From Bacillota bacterium (lineage in GTDB: Bacteria > Bacillota > Sulfobacillia > Sulfobacillales > Sulfobacillaceae), in contig JAKADO010000001.1 of the NCBI GenBank assembly GCA_021820485.1, forward strand, positions 19,363 through 83,362: a stretch of 64,000 nt of DNA. The letters run 5' to 3'. The notes under the pieces are model-generated. The model ran no database searches. It had not been told where the DNA came from and saw only the letters and a list, made by a program, of their open reading frames with translations. The number at the start of each line of letters is the position of its first letter. Position 1 is the stretch's first letter. Made by a program: the position numbers and the translations under genes. Below, one piece after another: positions 1 to 8,143 of this stretch.

Positions 1-1
1 G

Positions 2-472
2 GCGGCGCTCGGTGTGAGCGCCAGCCCCACATTTCGGTTTATTGGACCCACCGCCGAAATTGCTCCGGTGGAAATGGTCGGCCTGCCTAGTGGATATCAA
101 TTTGGCGCCTTTTTGAACCTCCTCTTGGCTCTCAACCGGGGTCGCCTCTATCTGAATCATTCCGTCAGCGGCGCCGTCAAGAACCTCTCGCACGACGTAG
201 TGCTGGAGGTGGTTGTCAGCGCCACGTGCCCGAATTGCCCCGAGGTGGTGCGGCTGGTCCAGCAATGCGCAATGGCGAACCCCGCGCGGGTCTTCGCGCG
301 GTCGTTGGATGCCGCGCAGCATCCGGACCTGGTGCCCGCAGGCGTGGATGCTGTGCCCTATACCCGCATATTTGTTGACAGCCGACTGATGGCCGAGAAA
401 GTTGGCATGATGTCCAGCAGCCAATTGTGGCACCTCATACAGGCTGGTACGAAAGGAGAAGCACAAGCGTGA
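2..472 (+). CDS. Thioredoxin-fold protein resembling the AhpF N-terminal domain (5' end outside window)
   Basis: The frame is open to the left edge, so the start is probably missing; the first in-window start is GTG at 14, without a visible SD. About 70 residues from that GTG comes a sheet followed by C-P-N-C-P and a helix, very like the C-x-N-C-P motif of the tandem glutaredoxin-like N-terminal domain of AhpF. The C-terminal V-P-Y-T-R segment fits the cis-proline loop. A role in thiol-disulfide transfer is inferred from the CxxC. No flavoprotein domain follows, so this is a stand-alone domain protein. Its TGA stop overlaps the GTG of panC, implying translational coupling. Confidence 0.6.
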   Translation, partial: AALGVSASPTFRFIGPTAEIAPVEMVGLPSGYQFGAFLNLLLALNRGRLYLNHSVSGAVKNLSHDVVLEVVVSATCPNCPEVVRLVQQCAMANPARVFARSLDAAQHPDLVPAGVDAVPYTRIFVDSRLMAEKVGMMSSSQLWHLIQAGTKGEAQA

Positions 473-1323
473 CCCTCGTTTTTCACAGCATAGCGGAAGT
501 GCAGCAATGGGTGGGGGAGGCCCGGAACCAGGGCGGGACGGTCGCTTTGGTGCCAACGATGGGATCGTTGCACGAGGGGCACCTGGCCTTGGTTCGGGAG
601 GCCCAGCAGCGCGCGTCCCATGTCGTGGTGTCCATTTTCGTGAACCCTCTGCAGTTTGGTCCGGCCGAGGACTTGAAAAACTATCCCCGCGACCTCTCTG
701 GGGATGTGGCGCGGTTGTCTCACCTGGGCACATCGGCTGTCTTTGCGCCGGGGGTCGAGGAAATGTATCCCGGAGGGCCGAGTGCCACCCGGGTCACGGT
801 CGAGGGAATGTCCGGCGTATTGTGTGGCCGGACCCGTCCCACGCACTTTCAGGGCGTCACCACGGTGGTGGCCAAGCTCTTTCATATTGTGCGCCCGGAT
901 GTCGCGGTGTTCGGGGAAAAGGATTGGCAGCAACTGGCCATCATCCGCCGCATGGTCCGTGATCTGAACTTTGGAATTGACATCGTGGGAGTGCCTATTG
1001 TGCGGGAGTCCAGCGGATTGGCTAGGTCATCCCGAAACCAATATCTCACCGCAGAGGACCGCAGCCGGGCGCAAGCTCTGTCTCGCGCCTTGGAGGGAGC
1101 CCGCGTGGCCTACCTGGAAGGGGAACGTCGGCGGGAGGTGCTCCGGAGCTGTGTGCTCCAGACACTGCGCGATGCCGGGCTCAACCCCGAGTATGTTGAG
1201 GTCGTGGAACCCGAAACGCTCGAACAGAGTCCCGAGGCTTTGAGGGGGCCGGCTGTGATCGCGTTGGCGGTGCGGGTTGGGGCGGCCAGGCTGATTGACA
1301 ACGTGATTCTAGGTCGAAGTTAG
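469..1323 (+). CDS. panC: Pantoate--beta-alanine ligase
   Basis: PanC joins pantoate and beta-alanine with ATP to make pantothenate, in the cytoplasm. At 284 residues it has the normal length. Visible signatures are V-P-T-M-G-S-L-H-E-G-H (HIGH-type nucleotide site), F-V-N-P-L-Q-F-G, the F-G-E-K-D-W pantoate/ATP region and the S-S-R-N-Q-Y-L segment (KMSKS equivalent). GTG at 469 was chosen because AAAGGAGA lies at 452-459 with proper spacing; an upstream in-frame ATG at 427 would add an unrelated N-terminus. panB and panD are not adjacent. It overlaps the preceding thioredoxin-fold gene by 4 bases. Confidence 0.95.
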   Translation: MTLVFHSIAEVQQWVGEARNQGGTVALVPTMGSLHEGHLALVREAQQRASHVVVSIFVNPLQFGPAEDLKNYPRDLSGDVARLSHLGTSAVFAPGVEEMYPGGPSATRVTVEGMSGVLCGRTRPTHFQGVTTVVAKLFHIVRPDVAVFGEKDWQQLAIIRRMVRDLNFGIDIVGVPIVRESSGLARSSRNQYLTAEDRSRAQALSRALEGARVAYLEGERRREVLRSCVLQTLRDAGLNPEYVEVVEPETLEQSPEALRGPAVIALAVRVGAARLIDNVILGRS

Positions 1324-1363
1324 CTAGACCGCGCATATACTCCCTGGACAAGGAGGGGAGAGC

Positions 1364-1966
1364 GTGGTTAACGTTGTGTGGTTGGTTCTGATTGTTGGGG
1401 GCATCATCGTTTCTGGTCTTCACCATACCATGCTGCCGGTGACCGAAGCAATTGTGACGGGAACCGAAAAAGCAGTCGAGGTGGCCTTCGGGTTTATTGG
1501 CATTATGACACTGTGGCTGGGAATGGCCCGCATCGCCGAAGAGTCGGGGCTGATGCGGGCATTTTCGCGTTTGCTGGCACCGCTGGTGTCGCGCCTATTT
1601 CCGGGGATATCCGCCGACCATCCCGCCATGGGAAACATGCTGATGAACATGGCGGCGAACATCCTCGGCATGGGAAGCGCTGCCACACCCTTCGGCCTCA
1701 AGGCGATGGAGGAGCTGCAGTCCTTGAACGATGTCAAGGACCGTGCGTCCAACAACATGATCACGTTTTTGGCCATCAATACGGCCTCGTTGAGTTTGGT
1801 GCCGGCCACCGTCATTGCGCTGCGCGTCGCGGCGGGATCAAAGAACCCGACGGTGATCGTGGGTCCGGTTATTATTGCGACGGGATTTTCCATGATTGTG
1901 GCCATCATTGCGGACCGCCTGTTCCGCCGTTTCAGCCGGGATGAGCCCCCCAGCGCCAGCGATTGA
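1364..1966 (+). CDS. spmA: Spore maturation protein A
   Basis: This 200-residue integral membrane protein has a nucleoside-recognition (Gate) domain. The hydrophobic N-terminal helix, the L-W-L-G-M-A-R-I-A-E-E-S-G segment and the N-M-L-M-N-M-A-A-N-I-L-G-M-G-S-A-A-T-P motif are characteristic. In Bacillus SpmA acts with SpmB in spore core dehydration. Start GTG at 1364 follows AGGAGGGG at 1351-1358. The partner spmB lies immediately downstream but on the opposite strand, end to end, which is not the usual spmA-spmB operon. Confidence 0.93.
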   Translation: MVNVVWLVLIVGGIIVSGLHHTMLPVTEAIVTGTEKAVEVAFGFIGIMTLWLGMARIAEESGLMRAFSRLLAPLVSRLFPGISADHPAMGNMLMNMAANILGMGSAATPFGLKAMEELQSLNDVKDRASNNMITFLAINTASLSLVPATVIALRVAAGSKNPTVIVGPVIIATGFSMIVAIIADRLFRRFSRDEPPSASD

Positions 1967-1976
1967 GAGAAGTGCT

Positions 1977-2513
1977 TTAGTGGTACATCCAGTGGGACAG
2001 CGCTACCGCGGCGATGAATCCCGCCAAGTCTCCAATGAGGGCAACGGCCAGCGCGTAACGCGTACGCCGAACCGCAATGGAGCCAAAGTACAGGGTGATG
2101 ACATAGAAGGTGGTGTCCGTGCTGCCCTGGAGTGTGGACGCCAATTTTCCGATAAAGGAATCGGGTCCGGCGTGCTGCAGGAGGCCTGTGGTGATGCCCA
2201 ATGCGGCTCCCCCGGAGAGCGGGCGGACCAGCATCAACGGCACCACTTCGCCCGGCACTCCCAGATAGGCGAGCGGCTTCGCCAAAAACCCAATCACCGC
2301 GTCCAGCGCCCCAGACGACTGAAAGATGTTGAGCGCCACCAGGATGCCGACCAGAAACGGAATCATCCGCACCGCCATCCGAAATCCTTCCTCGGCTCCC
2401 TCCACAAAGACGTCGTAGATTTTGACGCCGCGCAGCCATCCGTAGAGTGGGATGAAGGCAACCAAGAAGGGGATGGCCCAGACAGAAATCGTATCAATGA
2501 TATGGTTCAGCAT
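1977..2513 (-). CDS. spmB: Spore maturation protein B
   Basis: This 178-residue membrane protein is the second half of the SpmA/SpmB pair. The P-F-L-V-G-I-L-V-A-L helix, R-P-L-S-G-G-A-A-L-G and the G-S-T-D-T-T-F-Y-V segment are typical of SpmB. The ATG at 2513 is preceded on its strand by GGGGGAG. Only 10 bases separate its stop from that of convergent spmA, with no room for a terminator, so the two mRNAs probably overlap at their 3' ends. It is transcribed divergently from the RidA gene. Confidence 0.93.
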   Translation of the reverse strand: MLNHIIDTISVWAIPFLVAFIPLYGWLRGVKIYDVFVEGAEEGFRMAVRMIPFLVGILVALNIFQSSGALDAVIGFLAKPLAYLGVPGEVVPLMLVRPLSGGAALGITTGLLQHAGPDSFIGKLASTLQGSTDTTFYVITLYFGSIAVRRTRYALAVALIGDLAGFIAAVALSHWMYH

Positions 2514-2532
2514 TTTGCGCTCCCCCGGGACG

Positions 2533-2561
2533 TTACCGAACGGTGCTGCTCCTGGTATACT
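2533..2561 (+). promoter_or_regulatory. Candidate sigma-A type promoter for the RidA gene
   Basis: TTACCG, a 17-base spacer and TATACT (2556-2561). The -10 is strong and the -35 weak. It lies in the divergent spmB/RidA gap, about 90 bases before the RidA start. Confidence 0.45.
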
Positions 2562-2651
2562 GAACGCACGTCCGTTAAATGCTAAAGAATGGATACAGCC
2601 TGTCTCAAGATATACACGATGAGGCTTTTCCAGAACTGGGGGAGAAATCGC

Positions 2652-3113
2652 ATGGCCATCGTTGAGCGCCTTCAGGAACTCGGCATCACGCTGCCGGAAC
2701 CGCCCAAGGCAGTCGCAGCCTACATACCGGCATTAGTCTCCGGCAATCTTTGCTTTACTTCAGGGCAACTGCCGCTTCATCAAGGAAAATTGGTCGCTGA
2801 GGGTCGGGTGGGAACCGATGTCTCCCCGGAATTGGCCTATCAGGCCGCACGACAGTCGGCTTTGAACGCCATCAGTGTGGCCGCCGCTGCCGCAGGCGGG
2901 GTGGAACGGCTCAAGCGGGTCGTCAAAGTGGTGGGCTTCGTGCAAAGCGACTCCGAATTCCATGGGCAGCCGCAGGTGATTAACGGTGCCTCGGAACTCT
3001 TGGAATCAGTGTTCGGCAACAACGGCCGCCACGCGCGGTCCGCGGTCGGCACCAACGCGTTGCCCCTGAACGCGTCGGTTGAGGTGGAAATCATCTTTGA
3101 GGTTGAGGCCTAG
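2652..3113 (+). CDS. RidA/YjgF family protein
   Basis: RidA-family proteins are small trimeric enzymes; the best known hydrolyse reactive enamine/imine intermediates. This one has 153 residues, the longer variant of the family. Visible are L-C-F-T-S-G-Q-L-P, a G-x-V-G-x-D segment, the alanine-rich helix N-A-I-S-V-A-A-A-A-A-G-G and a C-terminal R-S-A-V-G segment followed by V-E-V-E-I-I-F. ATG at 2652 was chosen because GGGGGAGA precedes it. The rluB start follows the stop with no gap, so the two are co-transcribed. The substrate is not evident. Confidence 0.85.
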   Translation: MAIVERLQELGITLPEPPKAVAAYIPALVSGNLCFTSGQLPLHQGKLVAEGRVGTDVSPELAYQAARQSALNAISVAAAAAGGVERLKRVVKVVGFVQSDSEFHGQPQVINGASELLESVFGNNGRHARSAVGTNALPLNASVEVEIIFEVEA

Positions 3114-3986
3114 ATGCCCATCCGAATTCAGCGCATTCTCCAGCAAGCCGGGTTGGCCTCACGGCGCCAAGCGGAAGAGTGGATTCGTGCCGGGCGGGTC
3201 GCGGTCAATGGCCAACGGGCAGAATTGGGGGCATTGGCGGATCCTGAGAAGGACCAAATCACGGTGGACGGGCGGTCGATTGCTGTTACCGAGCGCCCGT
3301 TGGTGTACGTGGCGCTGCATAAGCCGCCGGGATACACCACCTCGCTCAAGGATCGCCATGCTGAGCGTCTGATTTCGGAACTGATTCCGCCCAAGTTTGG
3401 GCGGCTCTTTCCTGTTGGGCGCCTGGATCGTGATAGTGAAGGACTCATCTTGCTCACCAATGACGGGAAACTGGCCCATGCCCTCATGCACCCGTCCAGC
3501 GGCATCAAGAAGGTATACGAAGTGTGGGTGGAAGGCATCCCCCGCAAGTCCCATCTGGAACGGATGCGGCATGGGATTGAACTCGAAGATGGACCAGCAA
3601 AGCCCGATGAAGTGGTGTTGGTCCGCAAGAGCGAGGGCCGAGCCCTTCTGCGCATCACGTTGCACGAGGGACGGAAGCGGGAAGTACGCCGAATTTTTGA
3701 CAGTATTGGGCACCCGGTGCAGCAGTTGACCCGCACCCAGTTTGGCAACATCCGGCTGGAAGGTTTGGAGGCGGGCCGGTCCCGCCCCTTATCGAATCGA
3801 GAAGTGCGTGAACTGAAGGAACTGGTGCATCAAGGACGAGAAAGGACTGGAAAGAGGAATGCAGCCATCGCAAGAGGCGCTGACACAGGTCGTGCAGAAC
3901 ATTACCGCCGTGAAGGAGTACCAGCCCCCCGATCGGGGTCTCCGGTCCGCAACGCCGGAAGAAATCCGCGCAGGACTGACCGCTGA
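3114..3986 (+). CDS. rluB: RluB-like 23S rRNA pseudouridine synthase with extended tail
   Basis: An N-terminal S4 RNA-binding domain (about residues 1-60; Q-Q-A-G-L-A-S-R-R-Q-A-E) is followed by an RsuA/RluB/RluE catalytic domain with G-R-L-D-R-D-S-E-G-L, where the second D is catalytic. Such enzymes isomerise one uridine in 23S rRNA (position 2605 in E. coli for RluB). The family core ends near residue 240. The remaining ~45 residues are basic and low in complexity and are read across the start of the next gene, a 128-base overlap that may be simple read-on to the first stop. Confidence 0.9.
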   Translation: MPIRIQRILQQAGLASRRQAEEWIRAGRVAVNGQRAELGALADPEKDQITVDGRSIAVTERPLVYVALHKPPGYTTSLKDRHAERLISELIPPKFGRLFPVGRLDRDSEGLILLTNDGKLAHALMHPSSGIKKVYEVWVEGIPRKSHLERMRHGIELEDGPAKPDEVVLVRKSEGRALLRITLHEGRKREVRRIFDSIGHPVQQLTRTQFGNIRLEGLEAGRSRPLSNREVRELKELVHQGRERTGKRNAAIARGADTGRAEHYRREGVPAPRSGSPVRNAGRNPRRTDR

Positions 3987-4938
3987 TGTGTACTTTGTCG
4001 GCACCCAACAGATTCTCGACCATCTGTCCTTAAGCCAACTGCCAGTAACTGCAGAAGTCTTCGCCAACCACGCGGGAGTGCTGGCGGGTGTCGATGAGAC
4101 GCTGGCGCTTCTTGAGCCCCTCCCCATTACCGTGGAGGCGCTGCCCGAAGGGCGCGCGGTGGCCCCTAAAGAGGTGGTCATGCGGATTCACGGGCGATAC
4201 GGTGACTTCGGACTTTATGAGACAGCCATTCTCGGCATTTTAGCCTCCTCATCCGGATGGGCCACCCGAGCTCGAGAAGTCGTCGAAATCGCTGCGCCCA
4301 TTCCGGTGTTTTCTTTCGGGGCTCGACACGTCCATCCCGCGGTCGCTTCGGTGATGGACCGGGCCGCACTGGTGGGCGGAGCACAGGGCGCCAGCAGCAT
4401 CTTAGGTGCCCGCCAAGCTGGCGAGGTGCCCTCAGGCACTATGCCCCATGCGCTGCTGTTGATGGTGGGGGATACGGTGGCCGCGGCCGAAGCCTATGAC
4501 GCGGTGATGCCGGAGGACGCTCCCCGCGTGGTGCTGGTCGACACGTTCAAGGACGAGGCCGAGGAGGCTATTCGTGTGGCAGCAGCCTTAGGACAAAAGC
4601 TGGCGGCCATTCGTCTGGACACTCCTAGGGAACGCGGCGGAGTGACCGCGGGACTGGTACGCGAAGTGAAGGCCAGACTGTCCCAGGCCGGATACCCCGA
4701 GGTTGGCGTCTTTGTGTCTGGCGGCCTCTCACCCGACCGGATCCCCGCCTTGAAAGATGCCGGGGTCACCGGATTCGGCGTCGGGAGTTACATCGCGGCG
4801 GCGCCGCCATTGGATATGACGATGGACTTAAAGATGGTGAACGGCAAGCCGGTGGCAAAACGGGGACGAATCCCCGGCCTGACTCTGGACAATGGTCTTA
4901 CGGTTCGGATGGAGAACGCTCCGACAATGCACGGATGA
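3859..4938 (+). CDS. pncB: Nicotinate phosphoribosyltransferase
   Basis: This enzyme makes nicotinate mononucleotide from nicotinate and PRPP for NAD salvage. At 359 residues it resembles the compact form of the family. Visible are Y-F-V-G-T near the N-terminus, F-S-F-G-A-R-H-V-H-P, the V-L-V-D-T-F-K-D-E loop and the C-terminal G-x-F-V-S-G-G-L phosphate-binding segment followed by G-F-G-V-G-S-Y. Start ATG 3859 has purine-rich sequence close upstream and lies inside the rluB frame. Its 3' end overlaps the convergent SWIM gene by 41 bases. Confidence 0.87.
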   Translation: MQPSQEALTQVVQNITAVKEYQPPDRGLRSATPEEIRAGLTADVYFVGTQQILDHLSLSQLPVTAEVFANHAGVLAGVDETLALLEPLPITVEALPEGRAVAPKEVVMRIHGRYGDFGLYETAILGILASSSGWATRAREVVEIAAPIPVFSFGARHVHPAVASVMDRAALVGGAQGASSILGARQAGEVPSGTMPHALLLMVGDTVAAAEAYDAVMPEDAPRVVLVDTFKDEAEEAIRVAAALGQKLAAIRLDTPRERGGVTAGLVREVKARLSQAGYPEVGVFVSGGLSPDRIPALKDAGVTGFGVGSYIAAAPPLDMTMDLKMVNGKPVAKRGRIPGLTLDNGLTVRMENAPTMHG

Positions 4939-6004
4939 TGTCGCTCCACTCGGAGTCGCTGATGAGAGAGCGCACCGGATCGAGGATCGTGGTCGATCCC
5001 GTGTCCCAGGCCAAGGCGAGCCGGTGAGGAAGGCTCTCTTTTGGGGGCAGCCAGCGAACCAGGCGTTCCCGCGCCAGTCGGCGCGGTTCGGGAGGCTCGG
5101 GCAGTTCGCGTTCGAGGAGCGCCACGGCCTCCGCCTGATAGCCCCTCAAATAGAGCGCATCGGCTTCAAACAGATGGTGCGGATCGACGGCGCGGAACGC
5201 ATCCCACAAGGACGATGCTCCATGCGGCGCGATGACGGTGATGGCAGCCAGCAACGAGCGGATTCGGCCATCTGTCGGCTCATGGAGCGCTTGCCCCTCA
5301 AACAGGCGCCGCAACATGGGCTCCAAGGGTGTCGAGGCAGTCGCCGCGGCGCTCATCCAAACACGCGCCATCGGCAGGTCGGGTTGCATCCATTGCAGCG
5401 TCACCCACGGCGCCAGATCCCTCAGGGGCCGTTCCAAGCGGGGCTCGAGCCAGGCGTAGTACCGCTCCAGCACGGAGGGTTCTTGAATCCAAGTGTCATC
5501 GGCCTCGGCCCACAGGGCGGCAGCCCCATCTTGCGCCAGAGGGGCGCGTGGATCGGAACGCTCGAGAAGTGGGACCGTTCGGCGGAATGCGGATTCACTG
5601 AAGGGGAGCCGCCATGGCGGGATATCCTCAGGGACCGCTTGCCAGGGAAAGGGTTGTTCGGTCAACCAGTCGGCAACCGCAGCGTGATGCTCCACCGCCA
5701 AAGCCCACGGCGCTTCGGGGTACCGGATTTTTGGCGTAGTCAGATCGACGAGTAAAGCGGCCACGTGCGGGCAGGGCATCTGGCGTCGGCCGCAGCTGCA
5801 ATGATAGCGCCATTCGCCCCGCACCGCACGGATGGAGGGGTGGTGCACATCCTCATAGCCGCGCAGCTCGGCCGCATAGAGGTGCATCCCGATCCGCATT
5901 CGGCGGCGGAGACGATCTTCGGTCAGGTAATCTCGAGCCCTTTGGCGCAGGCGGTCCGGGAGACGATCCAACAGGTTCTGAATAGCGGCAGTTTCCGGGT
6001 GCAC
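4898..6004 (-). CDS. SWIM zinc-finger domain protein
   Basis: The 368-residue protein carries C-S-C-G-R-R-Q-M-P-C-P-H-V-A-A-L-L near residue 70, the CxCx(n)CxH signature of the SWIM zinc finger, which binds DNA or protein partners. The rest is helical, rich in W, R and L, and matches no enzyme I recognise. GTG at 6004 follows GAGAGGA on its strand. A Snf2 helicase often accompanies such genes but none is here. It may act in DNA transactions; this is family inference only. Confidence 0.75.
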   Translation of the reverse strand: MHPETAAIQNLLDRLPDRLRQRARDYLTEDRLRRRMRIGMHLYAAELRGYEDVHHPSIRAVRGEWRYHCSCGRRQMPCPHVAALLVDLTTPKIRYPEAPWALAVEHHAAVADWLTEQPFPWQAVPEDIPPWRLPFSESAFRRTVPLLERSDPRAPLAQDGAAALWAEADDTWIQEPSVLERYYAWLEPRLERPLRDLAPWVTLQWMQPDLPMARVWMSAAATASTPLEPMLRRLFEGQALHEPTDGRIRSLLAAITVIAPHGASSLWDAFRAVDPHHLFEADALYLRGYQAEAVALLERELPEPPEPRRLARERLVRWLPPKESLPHRLALAWDTGSTTILDPVRSLISDSEWSDIIRALSERSPSEP

Positions 6005-6068
6005 CGGTGTGCTCCTCTCGAGGACTCATGGTATTCTCCGAGTATTGTACCAAATGCCCCCCTCCCTC

Positions 6069-6097
6069 TTGAAAGTGCCTCACAATCTCGGCACAAT
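6069..6097 (+). promoter_or_regulatory. Promoter for the DUF2197-aroH-cmk-plsC operon
   Basis: TTGAAA (6069-6074), a 17-base spacer and CACAAT (6092-6097). A divergent TACAAT on the minus strand near 6046 could serve the SWIM gene. Confidence 0.5.
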
Positions 6098-6143
6098 GGG
6101 AAAGATAGACGGGAGGATTTCTCAAACAAAGGGAGGACTTTCT

Positions 6144-6296
6144 GTGGAAATGAAGTGCCATGTGTGCGGGAGGTCGGTGGAGGTCCCGACTTGGACTGAG
6201 GAGTACGAACGTCTCAAGTCGGAGAACGATCCCGCATATATTTGCAATGTGTGTCAGGACAAGATCCGCATGGATGCGCAAAACGACCAACGGTAA
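6144..6296 (+). CDS. DUF2197 (YlaI-like) small zinc-ribbon protein
   Basis: This 50-residue protein has two cysteine pairs, C-H-V-C-G near the start and C-N-V-C after Y-I, forming a likely zinc ribbon. It matches the pattern of DUF2197/YlaI proteins of Firmicutes, whose function is unknown. GTG at 6144 was chosen because GGGAGGA lies at 6131-6137 with good spacing; ATG at 6150 is an alternative. It heads the aroH-cmk-plsC cluster. Confidence 0.75.
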   Translation: MEMKCHVCGRSVEVPTWTEEYERLKSENDPAYICNVCQDKIRMDAQNDQR

Positions 6297-6322
6297 TTTG
6301 CCAGAGAGAGAGGCTGGACGAC

Positions 6323-6700
6323 GTGATACGGGGAATACGGGGCGCGACCACTGTGGATCGCGATGACGCAGACGAAATTTTAGAACGGACGGGCGAGCTG
6401 CTCCGCGCCATGGCTGAACAAAACCAGCTTGACCCAGACGATATGGCCAGCATTTGTTTCACGCTGTCGCCGGATCTGCGGGCCACGTTTCCGGCGGAAG
6501 CGGCTCGGCGCATTGGCTGGCAGTTTGTCCCGGTCATTTGCATGCGCGAGCTCGATGTTCCCCATGGTCTCCCAAAAACCATCCGGGTGTTGATGCATGC
6601 GGAAACCAGCCGTTCTCCGCGCGACGTGCATCACGTCTATCTAGGCGGCGCTGTGGTGCTGCGGGAAGACTTGAATTCTGACGTGAATCCCCGTGGATAA
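6323..6700 (+). CDS. aroH: Chorismate mutase, AroH class
   Basis: This monofunctional 125-residue enzyme of the Bacillus trimeric barrel type converts chorismate to prephenate for Phe/Tyr synthesis. Visible signatures: I-R-G-I-R-G-A-T-T-V at the N-terminus (active-site arginine), F-P-A-E-A-A-R, the P-V-I-C-M-R-E-L-D-V segment and H-V-Y-L-G-G-A-V-V-L-R near the C-terminus. GTG at 6323 aligns with the family N-terminus. The 3' end overlaps cmk by 8 bases. Confidence 0.95.
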   Translation: MIRGIRGATTVDRDDADEILERTGELLRAMAEQNQLDPDDMASICFTLSPDLRATFPAEAARRIGWQFVPVICMRELDVPHGLPKTIRVLMHAETSRSPRDVHHVYLGGAVVLREDLNSDVNPRG

Positions 6701-7379
6701 GAGGCCGACTCGTGCGGCTATTGCGGTAGACGGTCCTGCAGGGGCCGGCAAAAGCACCGTAGCCCGGCAATTGGCGGATGCTCTGGGTTTTCTGTACCTC
6801 GATACCGGCGCAATGTATCGGGCATTGGCCTATAAGGCGCTTCGACAGGGCACGGACCTTCGCGATGAGGAAGCCTTGGCGTTGCTGTTGGGAGACACCG
6901 CCATTGATCTCTATCCGGCGCCCGGAGGCAAGGTTCGCGTCATTTTGGACGGCCACGACGTGACGGACGACCTCCGAACCCCGGAAGTGAATGCCAGCGT
7001 GGCGCAGGTTGCGGGGTTCGCCTCGGTCCGGAGCGACATGGTGGCGCGGCAGCGGGAGTTGGCGCACCACGGCGGCGTGGTCATGGATGGTCGGGATATC
7101 GGCACCTTTGTCCTTCCTCATGCCGAGGTCAAGTTTTTCCTGACGGCGTCGCTCGATGCCCGAGCCGACAGACGCTATCGCGAGCTGGTCAGGATGGGCT
7201 TCGACGTGTCGCGCGATCGCATTCGGGAAGAAATCGAGCACCGTGACCTCTTGGATTCAAGCCGACCCTATGCCCCGTTGTCCAAGGCGGAGGATGCGAT
7301 ACTGATTGACACTACCGATATGGAGGTTGAGGAGGTCGTGGCGCACATGCTGGATCTGTGCCGCCAACGCCTCGCATAA
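6693..7379 (+). CDS. cmk: Cytidylate kinase
   Basis: It phosphorylates CMP and dCMP with ATP. The P-loop G-P-A-G-A-G-K-S is at residues 14-21; Y-L-D-T-G-A-M-Y-R, V-V-M-D-G-R-D-I-G-T and R-A-D-R-R-Y-R-E-L are all standard. Length is 228, normal for the short Firmicutes form. Start GTG 6693 overlaps the end of aroH, and its TAA shares a base with the ATG of plsC, so the three are coupled. Confidence 0.96.
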   Translation: MDKRPTRAAIAVDGPAGAGKSTVARQLADALGFLYLDTGAMYRALAYKALRQGTDLRDEEALALLLGDTAIDLYPAPGGKVRVILDGHDVTDDLRTPEVNASVAQVAGFASVRSDMVARQRELAHHGGVVMDGRDIGTFVLPHAEVKFFLTASLDARADRRYRELVRMGFDVSRDRIREEIEHRDLLDSSRPYAPLSKAEDAILIDTTDMEVEEVVAHMLDLCRQRLA

Positions 7380-7972
7380 TGCGCGCATACTGGGGTCTAT
7401 ACTGGCTTGTTCGTGTGGTCTTCTCCTTGTACTTTCGCATACGGGTTTACGGGCTGGAGAACGTGCCAATGGAGGGCTCCGCTATCGTGATTGCCAATCA
7501 CCGCAGCGGATTTGACCCGCCGATGGCCGGCTCCCTCATGCCGCGGCCCGTTCACTTCATGACCAAGGTCGAACTCTTCTCGTATCCTGTCCTGCCCTGG
7601 ATCTTCAAGTACGTTCAGGCCTATCCGGTGCGCCGGGGCCGCCCAGACCGGCAGGCCATCCGGCACTCGCTGGAGATTCTGCAGAAGGGCGAGGTTATCC
7701 TCATGTTCCCGGAAGGGCATCGCACCGAGACTGGGGATCTGCAGGAAGCACGCTCCGGCGTGGTGTACTTGGCCCAAAAGACCCACTGTCAATTGGTGCC
7801 GATTGGAATTAGCGGGCGGTATGGTTTTCGGCGAACCATCCGCTACGTCATTGGGAAACCGTTTGACATCCCGGCCGACATGCCGAAAAAGGAAGCCCAG
7901 ACCTTGGTGATGGAAAAAATTCGGAGTCTGGTGCAAGAAGGGGAAGCCCTGGACCGTCGGAATTCCTTCTAG
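7379..7972 (+). CDS. plsC: 1-acyl-sn-glycerol-3-phosphate acyltransferase
   Basis: This 197-residue membrane-associated acyltransferase converts lysophosphatidate to phosphatidate. The catalytic N-H-R-S-G-F-D (HxxxxD) follows an N-terminal hydrophobic segment, and F-P-E-G-H-R is the glycerol-phosphate binding motif. ATG 7379 overlaps the cmk stop by one base. The cmk-plsC-S1 order is conserved in Firmicutes. Confidence 0.93.
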   Translation: MRAYWGLYWLVRVVFSLYFRIRVYGLENVPMEGSAIVIANHRSGFDPPMAGSLMPRPVHFMTKVELFSYPVLPWIFKYVQAYPVRRGRPDRQAIRHSLEILQKGEVILMFPEGHRTETGDLQEARSGVVYLAQKTHCQLVPIGISGRYGFRRTIRYVIGKPFDIPADMPKKEAQTLVMEKIRSLVQEGEALDRRNSF

Positions 7973-8062
7973 GGGCCTCACTCGCTTATTCCCAACCTCC
8001 GCCCGAGCCCGGCAAAAATTTCCGGCGCTGGGGCTTTCTGTCGTCCTTTTTGGATGAAATGG

Positions 8063-8091
8063 TTGGATATTCCTTGAATCCGTTGTAAGAT
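8063..8091 (+). promoter_or_regulatory. Candidate promoter for the S1-domain gene
   Basis: TTGGAT, a 17-base spacer and TAAGAT (8086-8091), about 50 bases before the start codon. Both boxes are imperfect. Confidence 0.4.
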
Positions 8092-8143
8092 GGGAGGGAA
8101 TAGCCTTCCCCGGCTGTTTGGGAATGGAACTTGGGAGGTCGCA

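Noticed and set aside
1420-2439. 339-codon minus-strand open frame across spmA and spmB
   Set aside because: It is antisense to spmA and out of frame with spmB; its composition is that of a shadow frame.
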